Shown here: piece by piece, positions 35,534-45,512 of the stretch | How the letters are laid out: the number at the start of each line of letters is the position of its first letter | Numbering within the stretch: the stretch's first letter is position 1 | Source of the DNA: Bacillota bacterium | GTDB taxonomy: Bacteria; Bacillota; Clostridia; Lachnospirales; Lachnospiraceae | DNA length: 64,000 nucleotides | Direction of reading: 5' to 3' | Assembly (NCBI GenBank): GCA_023392615.1 | Contig: JAEVYT010000011.1 | Location: 81,490-145,489 of the forward strand | Made by a program: the position numbers and the translations under genes | Notes under the pieces: model-generated | Databases searched by the model: none | The model's input: only the letters and a program-made list of their open reading frames with translations | What the model was told of the DNA's origin: nothing

Positions 35534-37510
35534 TTATATATCTAGTAATGATTTAAATTCTTCCTCTGTCAAAATGGTGATACCTAGGGATTTTGCCTTT
35601 TCTAACTTCGATCCCGCATCCTCACCTACGATTAAATAGTCGAGCTTTTTAGATACACCGGCTATTCGACCACCGTTTTTCTCAATTATCGCTTCCGCAT
35701 CTTTTCTTCCCATTGTAGAAAGGGTACCTGTAACGCAAAAGCTCTTATCATTTAACTTATCTGTTGCGTTTGAATCGCCTTTTACTTCCATATTCACACC
35801 ATTTGCTGACAAATCCTCAATTATCTCTTTATTGCTGGGGTTATGAAAGAATTCTACAATACTTCTTGCTGTAATCTCACCAATATCCTGAACCCCTCTA
35901 AGCTCATCTATCGTCGCTTTAGCAAGAGCCGGAATTCCAGAATAATTTCTCATTATCTCTTTTGCGGTAGATTTACCCACATTATTAATCCCTAATCCAA
36001 TCAGTAATTTAACCGGATCATTGCTTTTGGAATCTTCAATTGCCTGTAGTATTTTATCCGTATTCTTCGCCTTTCCGATCAATCCCTTCTCGACCAATTC
36101 ATCACGATAATCTTTTAAATGATAAATATCTGCATAGCTATGAAGATATCCCTCGTCTACTAATGTTTGAACGTAAGTTTCTCCGAATGCTTTGATATCC
36201 ATCGCATCTCTGCATGTAAAAAATGAGATAGAACGAACTAAAGTCGCTGGACATGTTGGATTAACGCATTTGATATCCGACATACCAAGTTCTCTAACTA
36301 CTTGTTGTCCGCATACCGGGCACTCCTGCGGAATTTTATAAACCTCTTTTGGCTGATTCACCATTTGCTTCAAAGCCGGAATAATCTCCCCGGATTTATA
36401 GATTAGGTATGATCCACCGATTCCTACTTGTTTCTCATTGATAAAATCTTGATTATGAAGAGTTACTCTTTGTACCGTGGTTCCACACAGCCTTACCGGT
36501 TTTAATACACCTGTTACCGTGATTTTGCCAGTTCGTCCTACTGCCAAATCAACTCCGATTAACTCTGTTTCCTTTTCTTCTGGTGGATATTTATATGCAA
36601 TATGACCGGCTGAATACTTGCTTCCAGAGGTGAATTCCTTACGATAAATGATTTGTTCCAGCTTAATAACTGCACCATCAATATCATAATCATAATTTCC
36701 TCTAGAGTCCCCAATCTTTTCGATCTCTTGCAAAATCTCATCCTCTGAAGCGCATAACTTATGCGGTACAACTTTAATTCCCAACTTATTGAGTAGATCT
36801 AAGCCCTTCGTATGATTCGCCATTAATGTTTCAGGGCCGTCCTGGATATTGAAAACATACATACGCAAGCCACGTTCCTTTGTTATCTCAGGATCCAATT
36901 GCCTCAATGTACCGGCGGCGAGATTTCTAGGGTTTGCTGCTAGCGGTTTGCCAAGCTCCTCCTGCTTTTCATTATAACGATCAAAATCCTCATGGCTCAT
37001 ATACACTTCGCCTCTTACTTCTAGATAATCCGGAAGTTCAATTTCCTTTACTACATCCTGAACTACCAGAATGTTCAGCGTCACATCCTCACCTACAAAC
37101 CCATCACCACGCGTCTCTGCCATTGTCAGTTTGCCATTCTCATAGCGAAGTGTGACAGATAATCCGTCTATCTTATGCTCCACAGAAAAAAGTGCATCCA
37201 TATGAACTCTTTTTACATCCCTAACCCACTCCAACACTTCTTGGTGACTGAATACATCTTCTATGGAAAGCATAGGTACTCTATGAGCAACCGTAACGCC
37301 AGACTCACGTTTTACTTTACCTCCTACCTTCTTTGTCGGAGTATCCGTAATAACCCATTCCGGGTGCTCTATCTCAATCTCTTTTAATTCCTTGTTGAGC
37401 ATATCAAATTCGTAATCAGAAATCTCCGAACCATTCTCTTCATGATATTGTTTATTATACTTTGTCACAAGAGACACTAATTCTTTATATCTTTCTATTG
37501 TTCTTTCCAT
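35534..37510 (-). CDS. ligA: NAD-dependent DNA ligase
   Basis: A 658-residue replicative ligase of usual length that seals nicks using NAD+. Domains in order: Ia helical region, adenylation domain with EHKIDGLSV (catalytic Lys), OB fold, a four-Cys zinc finger (CPVCGQQ and CVNPTCPA), helix-hairpin-helix repeats (LIGLGINNVGKSTA), and a C-terminal BRCT domain (KSFCVTGTLSTMGRKDAE). ATG 37510 follows GGAG by 9 nt; the ATG at 37531 has no ribosome site. Confidence 0.96.
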   Translation of the reverse strand: MERTIERYKELVSLVTKYNKQYHEENGSEISDYEFDMLNKELKEIEIEHPEWVITDTPTKKVGGKVKRESGVTVAHRVPMLSIEDVFSHQEVLEWVRDVKRVHMDALFSVEHKIDGLSVTLRYENGKLTMAETRGDGFVGEDVTLNILVVQDVVKEIELPDYLEVRGEVYMSHEDFDRYNEKQEELGKPLAANPRNLAAGTLRQLDPEITKERGLRMYVFNIQDGPETLMANHTKGLDLLNKLGIKVVPHKLCASEDEILQEIEKIGDSRGNYDYDIDGAVIKLEQIIYRKEFTSGSKYSAGHIAYKYPPEEKETELIGVDLAVGRTGKITVTGVLKPVRLCGTTVQRVTLHNQDFINEKQVGIGGSYLIYKSGEIIPALKQMVNQPKEVYKIPQECPVCGQQVVRELGMSDIKCVNPTCPATLVRSISFFTCRDAMDIKAFGETYVQTLVDEGYLHSYADIYHLKDYRDELVEKGLIGKAKNTDKILQAIEDSKSNDPVKLLIGLGINNVGKSTAKEIMRNYSGIPALAKATIDELRGVQDIGEITARSIVEFFHNPSNKEIIEDLSANGVNMEVKGDSNATDKLNDKSFCVTGTLSTMGRKDAEAIIEKNGGRIAGVSKKLDYLIVGEDAGSKLEKAKSLGITILTEEEFKSLLDI

Positions 37511-37593
37511 GATATACTTCTCCAATTTCATTTTTCTTTATCTTATCATTCTTATATTCCATATGACGCCATAATAATTAATTCTACGAATTA

Positions 37594-38352
37594 TTATTTG
37601 CGGTTTTTTCTTTGGTTAATTTGTTTATTAAGAGCTTCGATTTCCTTCTCTGTAACATTACGATAATCACCGGGTTTTAATCTTCCCAATTGAATATCCA
37701 TAATACGAACACGCTTTAAATTAGTTACTTTATACCCACAGTATTCGCACATCCGTCTGATTTGTCGGTTCAATCCCTGAGTCAATACAATTGTAAACGT
37801 GAAACGATCAATTTGAATTACTTTACAAGGATTCGTTACTTTATCGAGAATCGGAATCCCTCCTGACATCTTTTTTATAAAGTCAGCATTTATCTCTTTA
37901 TTAACTGTAACAATATACTCCTTCTCATGATGATTCTCAGCCCTAAGAATCTTATTCACTATATTTCCGTCATTGGTAAGTAATATTAGCCCTTCTGACT
38001 CCTTATCCAATCGCCCTATTGGGAAGATTCTCATCCCGTAACTGATATAGTCTATGATATTATCCGGTTCATTCGAATCCGTAGTACACACAATCCCTAC
38101 CGGTTTATTAAAAGCAATTAAAACCAACTTTTCTTCTTTTTTAACAGGCTTTCCGCAAAAGGTAACTACACTGTCCTGTCCAACTTTGGAACCCATTTGC
38201 GCCAACACCCCATCAATTTTGACTTTTCCTTCTTCAATATAACGGTCCGCTTCTCTTCTGGAGCATACACCCGCTTCACTTAAGAATTTATTAATACGTA
38301 TTACATCCTGTTCCACCTCTTGTGAAGTTAATCGTTTAGTCCTCTTTGGCAT
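37594..38352 (-). CDS. rluF: 23S rRNA pseudouridine synthase, RluF-like
   Basis: A 252-residue RsuA-family pseudouridine synthase. An N-terminal S4 RNA-binding domain (INKFLSEAGVCSRREADRYI) precedes the catalytic domain with the active-site Asp in FPIGRLDKESEGLILLTNDG and late motifs QGLNRQIRRMCEYCGY and RVRIMDIQLG. The region from KPVGIVCTT to the end follows the RluF pattern (U2604 of 23S rRNA in E. coli); RsuA or RluB would be the alternatives. GGAGG lies 5 nt before ATG 38352. Confidence 0.88.
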   Translation of the reverse strand: MPKRTKRLTSQEVEQDVIRINKFLSEAGVCSRREADRYIEEGKVKIDGVLAQMGSKVGQDSVVTFCGKPVKKEEKLVLIAFNKPVGIVCTTDSNEPDNIIDYISYGMRIFPIGRLDKESEGLILLTNDGNIVNKILRAENHHEKEYIVTVNKEINADFIKKMSGGIPILDKVTNPCKVIQIDRFTFTIVLTQGLNRQIRRMCEYCGYKVTNLKRVRIMDIQLGRLKPGDYRNVTEKEIEALNKQINQRKNRK

Positions 38353-38563
38353 AGCATCCTCCATCGTATTTTGTAATACCTAATTATACTTGATTCATTA
38401 TCTTTCGTCCACTATTTTTCCCTTCTCCTATATCGTCAATTCATGTAACACCCATAAATTATAACTTATACCATGCTAAAACATCGGATTGTTCAAGTTT
38501 ATACCAATGCAATAATTTATAGAGATACGAAAAATAAATTTTTGATAAATTCAAATAAAATTC

Positions 38564-38594
38564 TTGACTGTAAAGCAACTTTATACTTTATAGT
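38564..38594 (+). promoter_or_regulatory. MerR-type promoter with long spacer
   Basis: TTGACT (38564-38569) is followed by TATAGT (38589-38594) at 19 nt, the stretched spacer of MerR-activated promoters; a TTTATA at 17 nt overlaps it. The spacer holds a near-palindrome, GTAAAG-CAA-CTTTATAC. This suggests autoregulation by the downstream MerR protein. Confidence 0.55.
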
Positions 38595-38631
38595 TATGGT
38601 ATACAGATTAAATATACAAGGAGCATATCGT

Positions 38632-40044
38632 ATGAAAATAAAAGAAGTGGAAGATCTTCTTCAAATCACAAGAGCAAATATCCGATTTTACGAGAAGGAG
38701 GGTCTACTCACACCGGTAAGAGGTGAGAATCAATATCGTACATATAGCGATGACGATATCGATACGCTAAAAAAGATTATATTGTTTCGTAAGCTCGGAA
38801 TATCTATCGATGATATTAGAAGTATTTTAAAGAATAAGGATTCACTTAAATCGGTCGTTGGTCGTAATATCATATCCTTAAATTATAAAATGGATGAATT
38901 AAAAGGGGCTATAGAGATATGCAAAAGAATAGAAAACGATCCTGCAATAGATAATGATTTTGATCTAGAAAAATATTGGTACATTGTAGATCAAGAGGAG
39001 CGGAAAGGCAATGCATTCTTCAGCTACTTTAAGGATTATATTGAATTTGAAGGAAATGTTTTTAAACGTATATGGAGTAGCGTCTTTTTTTATGATTTAG
39101 ATCAAAGTGTAAAGAAACGGGGCTGGGCAATTGCTCTGATTATCATACTAGGCATCTGTATCATACGTGGTCTAGCCTATCAATTTATTTGGAAATGGGG
39201 TGATTTCTGGTATGGATTCTCCTATCCCTTTGGGCTATTTCTATTCTATACCATAGTTACACTACCAATTTATATATTAAATAGGAAATATGGTAAAAAA
39301 GTAAATGAGCAGGAAAATGCTGAAGTAATACAAAGAAAAAAAGTTAACCTTCCCTTCCTTGGATTATGGAAATTCCTTGGTGGTGTCATATATCTATTGA
39401 TGCTTTTAGTAGGCATCCCCTTGTTAGGTGAAAAGTTAATATTTAATCATATCATGGGAAGAGATACAAACTATATAATTACAGGATCACCATTTGTTTT
39501 ATACATAATATCCGGACTTTATTTGTTTTGTATATTTATTTGGCTATACTCCAAGCAAGGTTTATTTGGAAATATTTTTTCGAGTGAAAAAGGGATTAGA
39601 GCGCACCTTCCAACTCATGTAAAGACAAAGGTACTTTTATTATCCGTATGTGTATTTATAATATCAGCCATAATAAATTCCACTTGGTATGATTGTATTA
39701 CTGAGGACGGAATTACTAAAAAGCACTTCATTTGGTCAAAAAGTTATACTTGGGAAGATGTGAACTATTACGAACTATCCGCCAAATTTGATGGAACTCT
39801 TCGTTATTCGATTATTATGAAAGATGGATCATCTATTTCATGTTTCGGTGATACTAGTTTTTCGAATATTGATGAGCAGAAATATCCATCAGATGAGAAT
39901 GATTTTATGTTGATGTTGACAAGGGAATTCGCCGAACAAGGAATATCCATAAAGGTAAAGAATTGGAATAAATTATATAAAAAATTATCCTATGATTATT
40001 GGGATAACTATGTTGATGAAATACGTATGATAACACAGCAATAA
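38632..40044 (+). CDS. Membrane-integrated MerR-family regulator
   Basis: A 470-residue protein. Residues 1-70 are a MerR winged helix (MKIKEVEDLLQITRANIRFYEKEGLLTP, then YRTYSDDDIDTLKKIILFRKLGISIDDI), followed by a coiled-coil helix to about 110. From about 160 to 365 there are five transmembrane helices, and the last 105 residues form a soluble domain (EDGITKKHFIWSKSYTWEDVNYYEL) that resembles a bacterial PH-like fold. ATG 38632 follows AAGGAG by 8 nt; the longer frame from 38473 crosses the promoter. MerR regulators are normally soluble, so this is an unusual one-component membrane sensor. The signal is unknown. Confidence 0.85.
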   Translation: MKIKEVEDLLQITRANIRFYEKEGLLTPVRGENQYRTYSDDDIDTLKKIILFRKLGISIDDIRSILKNKDSLKSVVGRNIISLNYKMDELKGAIEICKRIENDPAIDNDFDLEKYWYIVDQEERKGNAFFSYFKDYIEFEGNVFKRIWSSVFFYDLDQSVKKRGWAIALIIILGICIIRGLAYQFIWKWGDFWYGFSYPFGLFLFYTIVTLPIYILNRKYGKKVNEQENAEVIQRKKVNLPFLGLWKFLGGVIYLLMLLVGIPLLGEKLIFNHIMGRDTNYIITGSPFVLYIISGLYLFCIFIWLYSKQGLFGNIFSSEKGIRAHLPTHVKTKVLLLSVCVFIISAIINSTWYDCITEDGITKKHFIWSKSYTWEDVNYYELSAKFDGTLRYSIIMKDGSSISCFGDTSFSNIDEQKYPSDENDFMLMLTREFAEQGISIKVKNWNKLYKKLSYDYWDNYVDEIRMITQQ

Positions 40045-40058
40045 TACTTACACTATAA

Positions 40059-40121
40059 AAGAGCCATATACAATAATAATTCTTCCATGTATCAAAAAAT
40101 TATTATTGTTATATAGCTCTT
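40059..40121. terminator. Bidirectional terminator between convergent genes
   Basis: Arms 40059-40081 and 40098-40121 pair over about 23 bp with one bulge (AAGAGC ... GCTCTT core ends) around a 16-nt loop. It lies between the 3' ends of the MerR gene and the secreted-protein gene. Confidence 0.8.
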
Positions 40122-40161
40122 CATCATTTATACAATCTGTATTAGTGAAACCTACAGGATA

Positions 40162-40971
40162 TTATTTATTATTTGACGGTGCTTTTGTTGGTGCTTTGGT
40201 TGGTGCCTTGGTTGGTGCTTTGGTTGGACTCTTAGTTGGAACTTCATTATTACCGGATGCTTTGTTTGCAAGTTTATCTATGTTTTTCCAGAAGTTCTGC
40301 AGATCCTTGTCCTTCTTTACTGCTTTATCACTCTTCTCATTCGTCATATCAATAATTACTTTTACATCCTCATCATTATTACGTTGATCAAAATAAGTTT
40401 GTGTAGCCGTATCCATCTTGCCGGAGAAAATCTTTAACTTATTATCTTTGTCAGTTACAACATAGAATTTTGATAATCCAGGAGCTGCCGTATTAATTCC
40501 GTTGAATTTGATCTCATGATAAACAAATACGATATAAGTTCCATTAATATAACCCTTCTTGGTATATGTCGTTATATTATTATAGCTTTCTATAAATTGT
40601 GTCTTCTTCTGAAGGTCAGCCTTAGACTCTACTTTTGTAGAATCACTTAATAACTTCTTTATTTCATCTACATTACGGCTATTCTTTGCTTTATAAAAAT
40701 TCTGGAATAATGTTTTAATCTCAGGATAAGCATCTTTTTGAAGATTATTCACAGGCAACGCTGTTGGTGCTGGTGTTACAGTTGTACTTGGTGATTTTGT
40801 AGCATTCGCCGATTTATCGTCATCTTTTTCAGATTGTACTTCTACAGTAGTATCATTCTTCATACTTTCTTTAGCCTGTGGTTGAGTTCTTCCTATTGAT
40901 AAAGTTAATATTCCAATCCCGATCGTACTTAATATGGTAAAGAATATTATTTTTTTATATTTAAGATTCAT
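40162..40971 (-). CDS. Secreted NTF2-like protein with Thr-Lys-Ala-Pro repeat tail
   Basis: A 269-residue protein with an N-terminal membrane anchor or signal helix (about 7-26), a Thr/Ala/Pro-rich linker (about 55-75), a globular domain (about 80-190) with an NTF2/SnoaL-like look (IKTLFQNFYKAKNSRNVDEIKKLL), and a tail of KSPTKAPTKAPTKAPTKAP. The tail is coded by a 12-bp repeat at 40179-40230, prone to copy-number change. Proline/threonine tails of this kind usually span the cell wall. The function is unknown; a single gene with no operon partner. Confidence 0.7.
   Translation of the reverse strand: MNLKYKKIIFFTILSTIGIGILTLSIGRTQPQAKESMKNDTTVEVQSEKDDDKSANATKSPSTTVTPAPTALPVNNLQKDAYPEIKTLFQNFYKAKNSRNVDEIKKLLSDSTKVESKADLQKKTQFIESYNNITTYTKKGYINGTYIVFVYHEIKFNGINTAAPGLSKFYVVTDKDNKLKIFSGKMDTATQTYFDQRNNDEDVKVIIDMTNEKSDKAVKKDKDLQNFWKNIDKLANKASGNNEVPTKSPTKAPTKAPTKAPTKAPSNNK
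40179..40230. repeat. 12-bp tandem repeat coding TKAP units
   Basis: GGTGCTTTGGTT-type 12-mers repeat about four times with small changes, coding Thr-Lys-Ala-Pro on the minus strand. It is inside the secreted NTF2-like protein gene. Confidence 0.8.
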
Positions 40972-41185
40972 GATTTTCTCCTTAATTGGTTATGGCTTAC
41001 TTAATTTCCTAATAACATTCTACCAGATATGTAAAAAAAAATCAACCTATTTATTTCATTATTTTGTAACATTATTTAACACTTTTGTAATAATTGCAAT
41101 TCATGAAATGTCGCTTTACTTTATAATATAGATATTATATAATAACATAGTCTATAATTGAAGACACAATATTTAGCATTTTTTT

Positions 41186-41258
41186 GCACCTGTAGCTCAG
41201 TGGATAGAGCGTTCGCCTCCGGAGCGAAAGGCCGCTGGTTCGAATCCAGTTAGGTGCA
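41186..41258 (+). tRNA. tRNA-Arg (anticodon CCG)
   Basis: 73 nt that fold as a complete cloverleaf: acceptor GCACCTG/TAGGTGC with one G-U pair, D arm GCTC/GAGC, anticodon arm TTCGC/GCGAA with loop CTCCGGA (anticodon CCG, reading CGG), a 5-nt variable loop, and T arm GCTGG/CCAGT with TTCGAAT loop. The discriminator is A; CCA is not encoded. It stands alone between two protein genes. Confidence 0.97.
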
Positions 41259-41566
41259 CTATGTAAAACCAGAAGAGTTATAGTATCCATAATAATTATT
41301 TTGAATCAAAGTTGTATTACTTCTATACCAGATGTAAGGCAACATTCTATTCTGTTAATTATTTATATTACTATAGCTCCTTTTTTATTTTAAATTGTAA
41401 ACGATACAAGTCTATTATCATAATATATGAATAAGATATTAGTTATGGGTTTTATATCATTATGTTTGTACGCGTCTCATGCTTACACTCCTTAAAGCAT
41501 GATGTGCTTTACCGTAAATAATCGACCAACTATATGATTGTTCAAAACATATTAGTGGAGGTATCT
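41259..41566. other. Intergenic DNA after tRNA-Arg
   Basis: About 300 bp of AT-rich DNA. The only structure seen is a short hairpin, TCATGCTT at 41477-41484 pairing with AAGCATGA at 41495-41502, of unknown role upstream of the DUF6774-like gene. No coding potential was recognised. Confidence 0.4.
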
Positions 41567-41797
41567 ATGAATTCTTGCGAACTTGCATCGTTATCAACTT
41601 TTATAGCTTGTACTATATCACAAAATGCCACAAAAGACGAGATAGCTATGATCGCTGCTCTGTTAAATCAAATAGCAAGTACACTTGGGCTAATTGCAAT
41701 TAATGACGCTCAATTAAACGCCACCAATCCGCCTCAAATTCCTGATGTTCTAACGGAGCCTGAAATCATCACTTTAAATCCTTTTCCATTAAGATAA
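41567..41797 (+). CDS. Small DUF6774-like protein
   Basis: A 76-residue protein starting MNSCELASLSTFIACTISQNATKDEIAMIAALLNQIASTLGLIA, a pattern of two amphipathic helices like small DUF6774 proteins common in Lachnospiraceae. The C-terminal third is Pro-rich and polar (NPPQIPDVLTEPEIITLNPFPLR). GGAGG lies 5 nt before ATG 41567; an upstream frame start at 41534 has no ribosome site. The family has no known function. It is a single gene with its own terminator. Confidence 0.75.
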   Translation: MNSCELASLSTFIACTISQNATKDEIAMIAALLNQIASTLGLIAINDAQLNATNPPQIPDVLTEPEIITLNPFPLR

Positions 41798-41868
41798 ACA
41801 TATCATAATAAGTGAGTCAAATAGTTACATAGGATACACTTACATAAGTGCATGAATCAAGTTGATGC

Positions 41869-41902
41869 AAAAAAGGTGGGATACAAATATCCCACCTTTT
41901 TT
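41869..41902. terminator. Bidirectional terminator between the small gene and nifJ
   Basis: AAAAAAGGTGGGA (41869-41881) pairs perfectly with 41890-41902 around an 8-nt loop; the A-run and T-run serve both strands. Confidence 0.88.
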
Positions 41903-41930
41903 ATATAAATATAAAAATTTATTTAATTAA

Positions 41931-44900
41931 TTATTCTGCGTCTTTTGCAAGTTCAACTAAACGAGCATATTTCTCCTGAGCGTTCTTCTCAGCATTTGCA
42001 AACAATTCTGCTGCTCTTTCAGGATTCTGACGGCTTAAGGAGTTGTAACGAACCTCATTCTTAATGAATTCCTGATAGTTTGCTGTAGGAGCCTTGCTAT
42101 CTAACTGGAATGCATTCTTTCCTTCTTCTTTAAGACGAGGATCATAACGGAAGTTATTCCAGTAGCCGGAAAGAACTGCGTTCTTAGCCTCTGTCTGAGA
42201 TGTTCCCATACCACCCTTGATACCATGGCTGATACATGGAGCGTAAGCAATGATGAGGGAAGGACCATTGTAGCTTTCAGCCTCAACAAATGCCTTCATT
42301 GTCTGGTTGTAATCTGCACCCATGGAGATCTGTGCAACATATACATAACCATAGCTCATAGCGATTGCTGCTAAATCTTTCTTCTTCACATCTTTACCTG
42401 CTGCTGCGAACTGAGCAATTGCGCCGGTAGGTGTTGCTTTAGAAGACTGACCACCTGTGTTGGAATAGATCTCAGTATCGAATACTAAGATATTTACGTC
42501 CTGACCACTAGCGATTACATGATCTAAACCGCCGAAGCCGATATCGTAAGCCCATCCGTCACCACCAAGAATCCATTGAGATTTCTTGGATAAGAAGTTC
42601 TTATCTTTTAAGATAACCTTTGCTGCATCACAGTCACAAGCTGCTAAAGCATCGATTAATGTAGCTGTAGCAATTGCATTCTCACGACCATTATCATAAG
42701 TCTCAACGTATTTTGCAGCTGCTGCTTTGATATCTTCTTTATCAGTAGATTCAGCCAATGCAACTACTTTATCCTTTAAGCTGTTTCTTAATGCCTGCTG
42801 TGCAAGAGACATACCTAAACCATACTCAGCATTATCCTCGAATAAGGAGTTAGCCCATGCAGGACCCTGTCCCTTTTTGTTAACAGTGTAAGGTGTAGAA
42901 GGCATGGAACCACCCCAGATTGAAGAACAACCTGTTGCATTAGCGATGTACATTCTGTCACCATATAACTGTGTCATTAATTTAGCGTAAGGTGTTTCAC
43001 CACAACCTGCACAAGCACCTGAGTACTCAAGTAATGGCTGTTTGAACTGGCTACCCTTAACTGTAGTATCTTTAAACTTCTCTGCAACTTCTGGTTTCTC
43101 ATCTAAGCTAAAGCCATATTCGAAGTTCTTCTCTTCATGTAACTGAGAATCAAGAGACTGCATAACAAGTGCTTTATTACCTTTCTTACCAGGACATACA
43201 TTTGCACAAGATCCACAACCTGTACAGTCAAGTACAGATACGGTCATAGCAAATTCAAATCCAGGAAGACCTGTCATAGCTGTTTTCTTCATTCCTTCTG
43301 GTGCATTAGCAGCTTCATCAGCTGTCATAGCTACAGGACGAATTACAGCGTGAGGACAAACGTAAGAACAGAAATTACACTGGATACAGTTTTCTGGAAC
43401 CCAAGTAGGAACGTCAACTGCGATACCACGTTTTTCGTATGCTGCAGAACCCTGAGGAAGAGTACCATCAACACTATCCATAAATGCGGATACAGGAAGG
43501 TTATTACCCTGCTGAGCATTGATAGGAGTTAAGATATTGTTAACGAAGTCAACAACTTCTTTTCTACCATTGGATACTTTTACAAGGATTTCTTCATCTT
43601 CTGCGTTCTTCCAGCTCTCAGGAACAACGATTTCGTTGATACCTGTTAAACCACGATCGATAGCATCATGATTCATCTTAACAACAGCTTCACCCTTCTT
43701 ACCATAGGAGTATGTTGCTGCATCTTTCATATATTTAACTGCTTCATCTACAGGGATGATATTCGCAAGTTTGAAGAATGCTGACTGAAGGATTGTATTG
43801 ATACGTCCGCCCAAGCCAATTTCTTTACCAATGCTGATACCGTCGATTGTGTAGAATTTGATGTTGTGTTCAGCGATGTAACGCTTAACCTGACCTGGTA
43901 AGTGATGCTCGATCTCTTCCATTGTCCAACCACAGTTAAGTAAGAATGTACCACCGTCTTTTAATTCCTGAACCATGTTATATTTTCTAACATAGGAAGG
44001 ATTATGACATGCTACAAAGTTAGCTTCTGTAATTAAGTATGTAGATTTAATTGGTTTCTTACCAAATCTTAAATGAGACATGGTAACACCACCAGATTTC
44101 TTGGAGTCATAATCGAAGTAAGCCTGAGCATACATGTTTGTATGATCACCAATAATCTTGATAGAGTTCTTGTTTGCACCAACAGTACCGTCAGCACCAA
44201 GGCCCCAGAACTTGCAGCTGATTGTGCCTTCTGGTGTAGTGTTTGGATTCACACCCACTTCAAGAGATAAGTTAGTAACATCATCCTTGATACCGATTGT
44301 GAAAGTCTGCTTCTCAGTATTGTTGTAAACAGCAATGATCTGAGCAGGTGTAGTGTTCTTAGAACCTAAACCATAACGTCCGTTGAATACAGGAACATCC
44401 TTGAATTTAGAATCTTTAAGAGCAGTAACGATGTCTAAGTATAAAGGCTCACCGATGGAACCTGGCTCTTTTGTTCTATCTAATACAGAGATTTTCTTAA
44501 CAGATGCAGGGATAGCATCAATTAAGTGCTTTGTGCTGAAAGGACGATATAAACGAACTTTGATAAGACCTACATTACCACCATTTGCATTTAAGTAGTC
44601 AATTGTCTCTTCTATTGTATCATTTACAGAACCCATAGCTACGATTACATGATCAGCGTTAGCTGCACCATAGTAGTTGAAAAGTTTGTAATCTGTACCG
44701 ATCTTAGCATTTACTTTATTCATGTACTCTTCTACGATTGCAGGTAATGCATCATAGTATTGGTTACATGCTTCTCTTGCCTGGAAGAATACGTCAGGGT
44801 TCTGTGCAGAACCTCTAAGTACTGGATGCTCAGGATTTAATGCATTGTGACGGTATGCGTCGATTGCATCAAAATCTGCCATCTCCTTAAGATCCTCATA

Positions 44901-45461
44901 ATCCCATGTTTCAATTTTCTGAATTTCGTGGGAAGTTCTGAAACCATCGAAGAAATGTAAGAAAGGAACCTTGCCTTTAATAGCTGCTAAATGAGCTACT
45001 GCACCTAAGTCCATAACTTCCTGAGGGTTAGTGCTTGCAAGTAATGCAAAACCGGTTTGACGGCATGCATAGATATCAGAGTGATCACCGAAGATTGATA
45101 AAGCGTGGCTAGCTACAGCACGAGCGGATACATTGATAACACCCGGAAGAAGCTCACCTGCGATTTTGTACATATTCGGAATCATGAGTAATAAGCCTTG
45201 GGATGCTGTAAAAGTTGTTGTTAACGCACCTGCTGCTAAAGAACCATGAACAGTACCAGCTGCTCCTGCTTCAGACTGCATCTCAACTACCCTAACTTCT
45301 TGTCCAAAAATGTTCTTTCTGCCTTCAGTTGACCATTTGTCAGTAACTTCAGCCATTACGGAACTTGGAGTAATCGGATAGATTGCTGCAACATCGGTAA
45401 ATGCATAGGAGACATGAGCCGCTGCATTATTACCATCCATTGTTTTCATTTTCCTTGCCAT
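41931..45461 (-). CDS. nifJ: Pyruvate:ferredoxin (flavodoxin) oxidoreductase
   Basis: A 1176-residue single-chain PFOR that turns pyruvate and CoA into acetyl-CoA, CO2 and reduced ferredoxin, the central step of anaerobic sugar catabolism. Seen are the N-terminal pyrimidine-binding domain (YPITPSSVMAEVTDKWS), the gamma domain, a ferredoxin domain with two [4Fe-4S] motifs (CIQCNFCSYVCPHA and CTGCGSCANVCP), the further cluster and TPP-binding domain (GACAGCGETPY, GDGWAYDIGFGGLDHV) and a C-terminal extension. AGGAGG precedes the start. Codon use is that of a highly expressed gene. A 200-nt leader with a palindrome lies upstream. Confidence 0.97.
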   Translation of the reverse strand: MARKMKTMDGNNAAAHVSYAFTDVAAIYPITPSSVMAEVTDKWSTEGRKNIFGQEVRVVEMQSEAGAAGTVHGSLAAGALTTTFTASQGLLLMIPNMYKIAGELLPGVINVSARAVASHALSIFGDHSDIYACRQTGFALLASTNPQEVMDLGAVAHLAAIKGKVPFLHFFDGFRTSHEIQKIETWDYEDLKEMADFDAIDAYRHNALNPEHPVLRGSAQNPDVFFQAREACNQYYDALPAIVEEYMNKVNAKIGTDYKLFNYYGAANADHVIVAMGSVNDTIEETIDYLNANGGNVGLIKVRLYRPFSTKHLIDAIPASVKKISVLDRTKEPGSIGEPLYLDIVTALKDSKFKDVPVFNGRYGLGSKNTTPAQIIAVYNNTEKQTFTIGIKDDVTNLSLEVGVNPNTTPEGTISCKFWGLGADGTVGANKNSIKIIGDHTNMYAQAYFDYDSKKSGGVTMSHLRFGKKPIKSTYLITEANFVACHNPSYVRKYNMVQELKDGGTFLLNCGWTMEEIEHHLPGQVKRYIAEHNIKFYTIDGISIGKEIGLGGRINTILQSAFFKLANIIPVDEAVKYMKDAATYSYGKKGEAVVKMNHDAIDRGLTGINEIVVPESWKNAEDEEILVKVSNGRKEVVDFVNNILTPINAQQGNNLPVSAFMDSVDGTLPQGSAAYEKRGIAVDVPTWVPENCIQCNFCSYVCPHAVIRPVAMTADEAANAPEGMKKTAMTGLPGFEFAMTVSVLDCTGCGSCANVCPGKKGNKALVMQSLDSQLHEEKNFEYGFSLDEKPEVAEKFKDTTVKGSQFKQPLLEYSGACAGCGETPYAKLMTQLYGDRMYIANATGCSSIWGGSMPSTPYTVNKKGQGPAWANSLFEDNAEYGLGMSLAQQALRNSLKDKVVALAESTDKEDIKAAAAKYVETYDNGRENAIATATLIDALAACDCDAAKVILKDKNFLSKKSQWILGGDGWAYDIGFGGLDHVIASGQDVNILVFDTEIYSNTGGQSSKATPTGAIAQFAAAGKDVKKKDLAAIAMSYGYVYVAQISMGADYNQTMKAFVEAESYNGPSLIIAYAPCISHGIKGGMGTSQTEAKNAVLSGYWNNFRYDPRLKEEGKNAFQLDSKAPTANYQEFIKNEVRYNSLSRQNPERAAELFANAEKNAQEKYARLVELAKDAE

Positions 45462-45512
45462 TGAATTGTCCTCCTTAAATTATTAACCTGTTTTTTAAGT
45501 GATAAAGTATCA

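Noticed and set aside
38473..38631. 53-codon N-terminal extension of the MerR protein
   Set aside because: It crosses the promoter and precedes the canonical MerR start, which has its own AAGGAG.
43350..44598. Open frames antisense to nifJ
   Set aside because: They are short mirror frames of a highly biased coding sequence, without ribosome sites.
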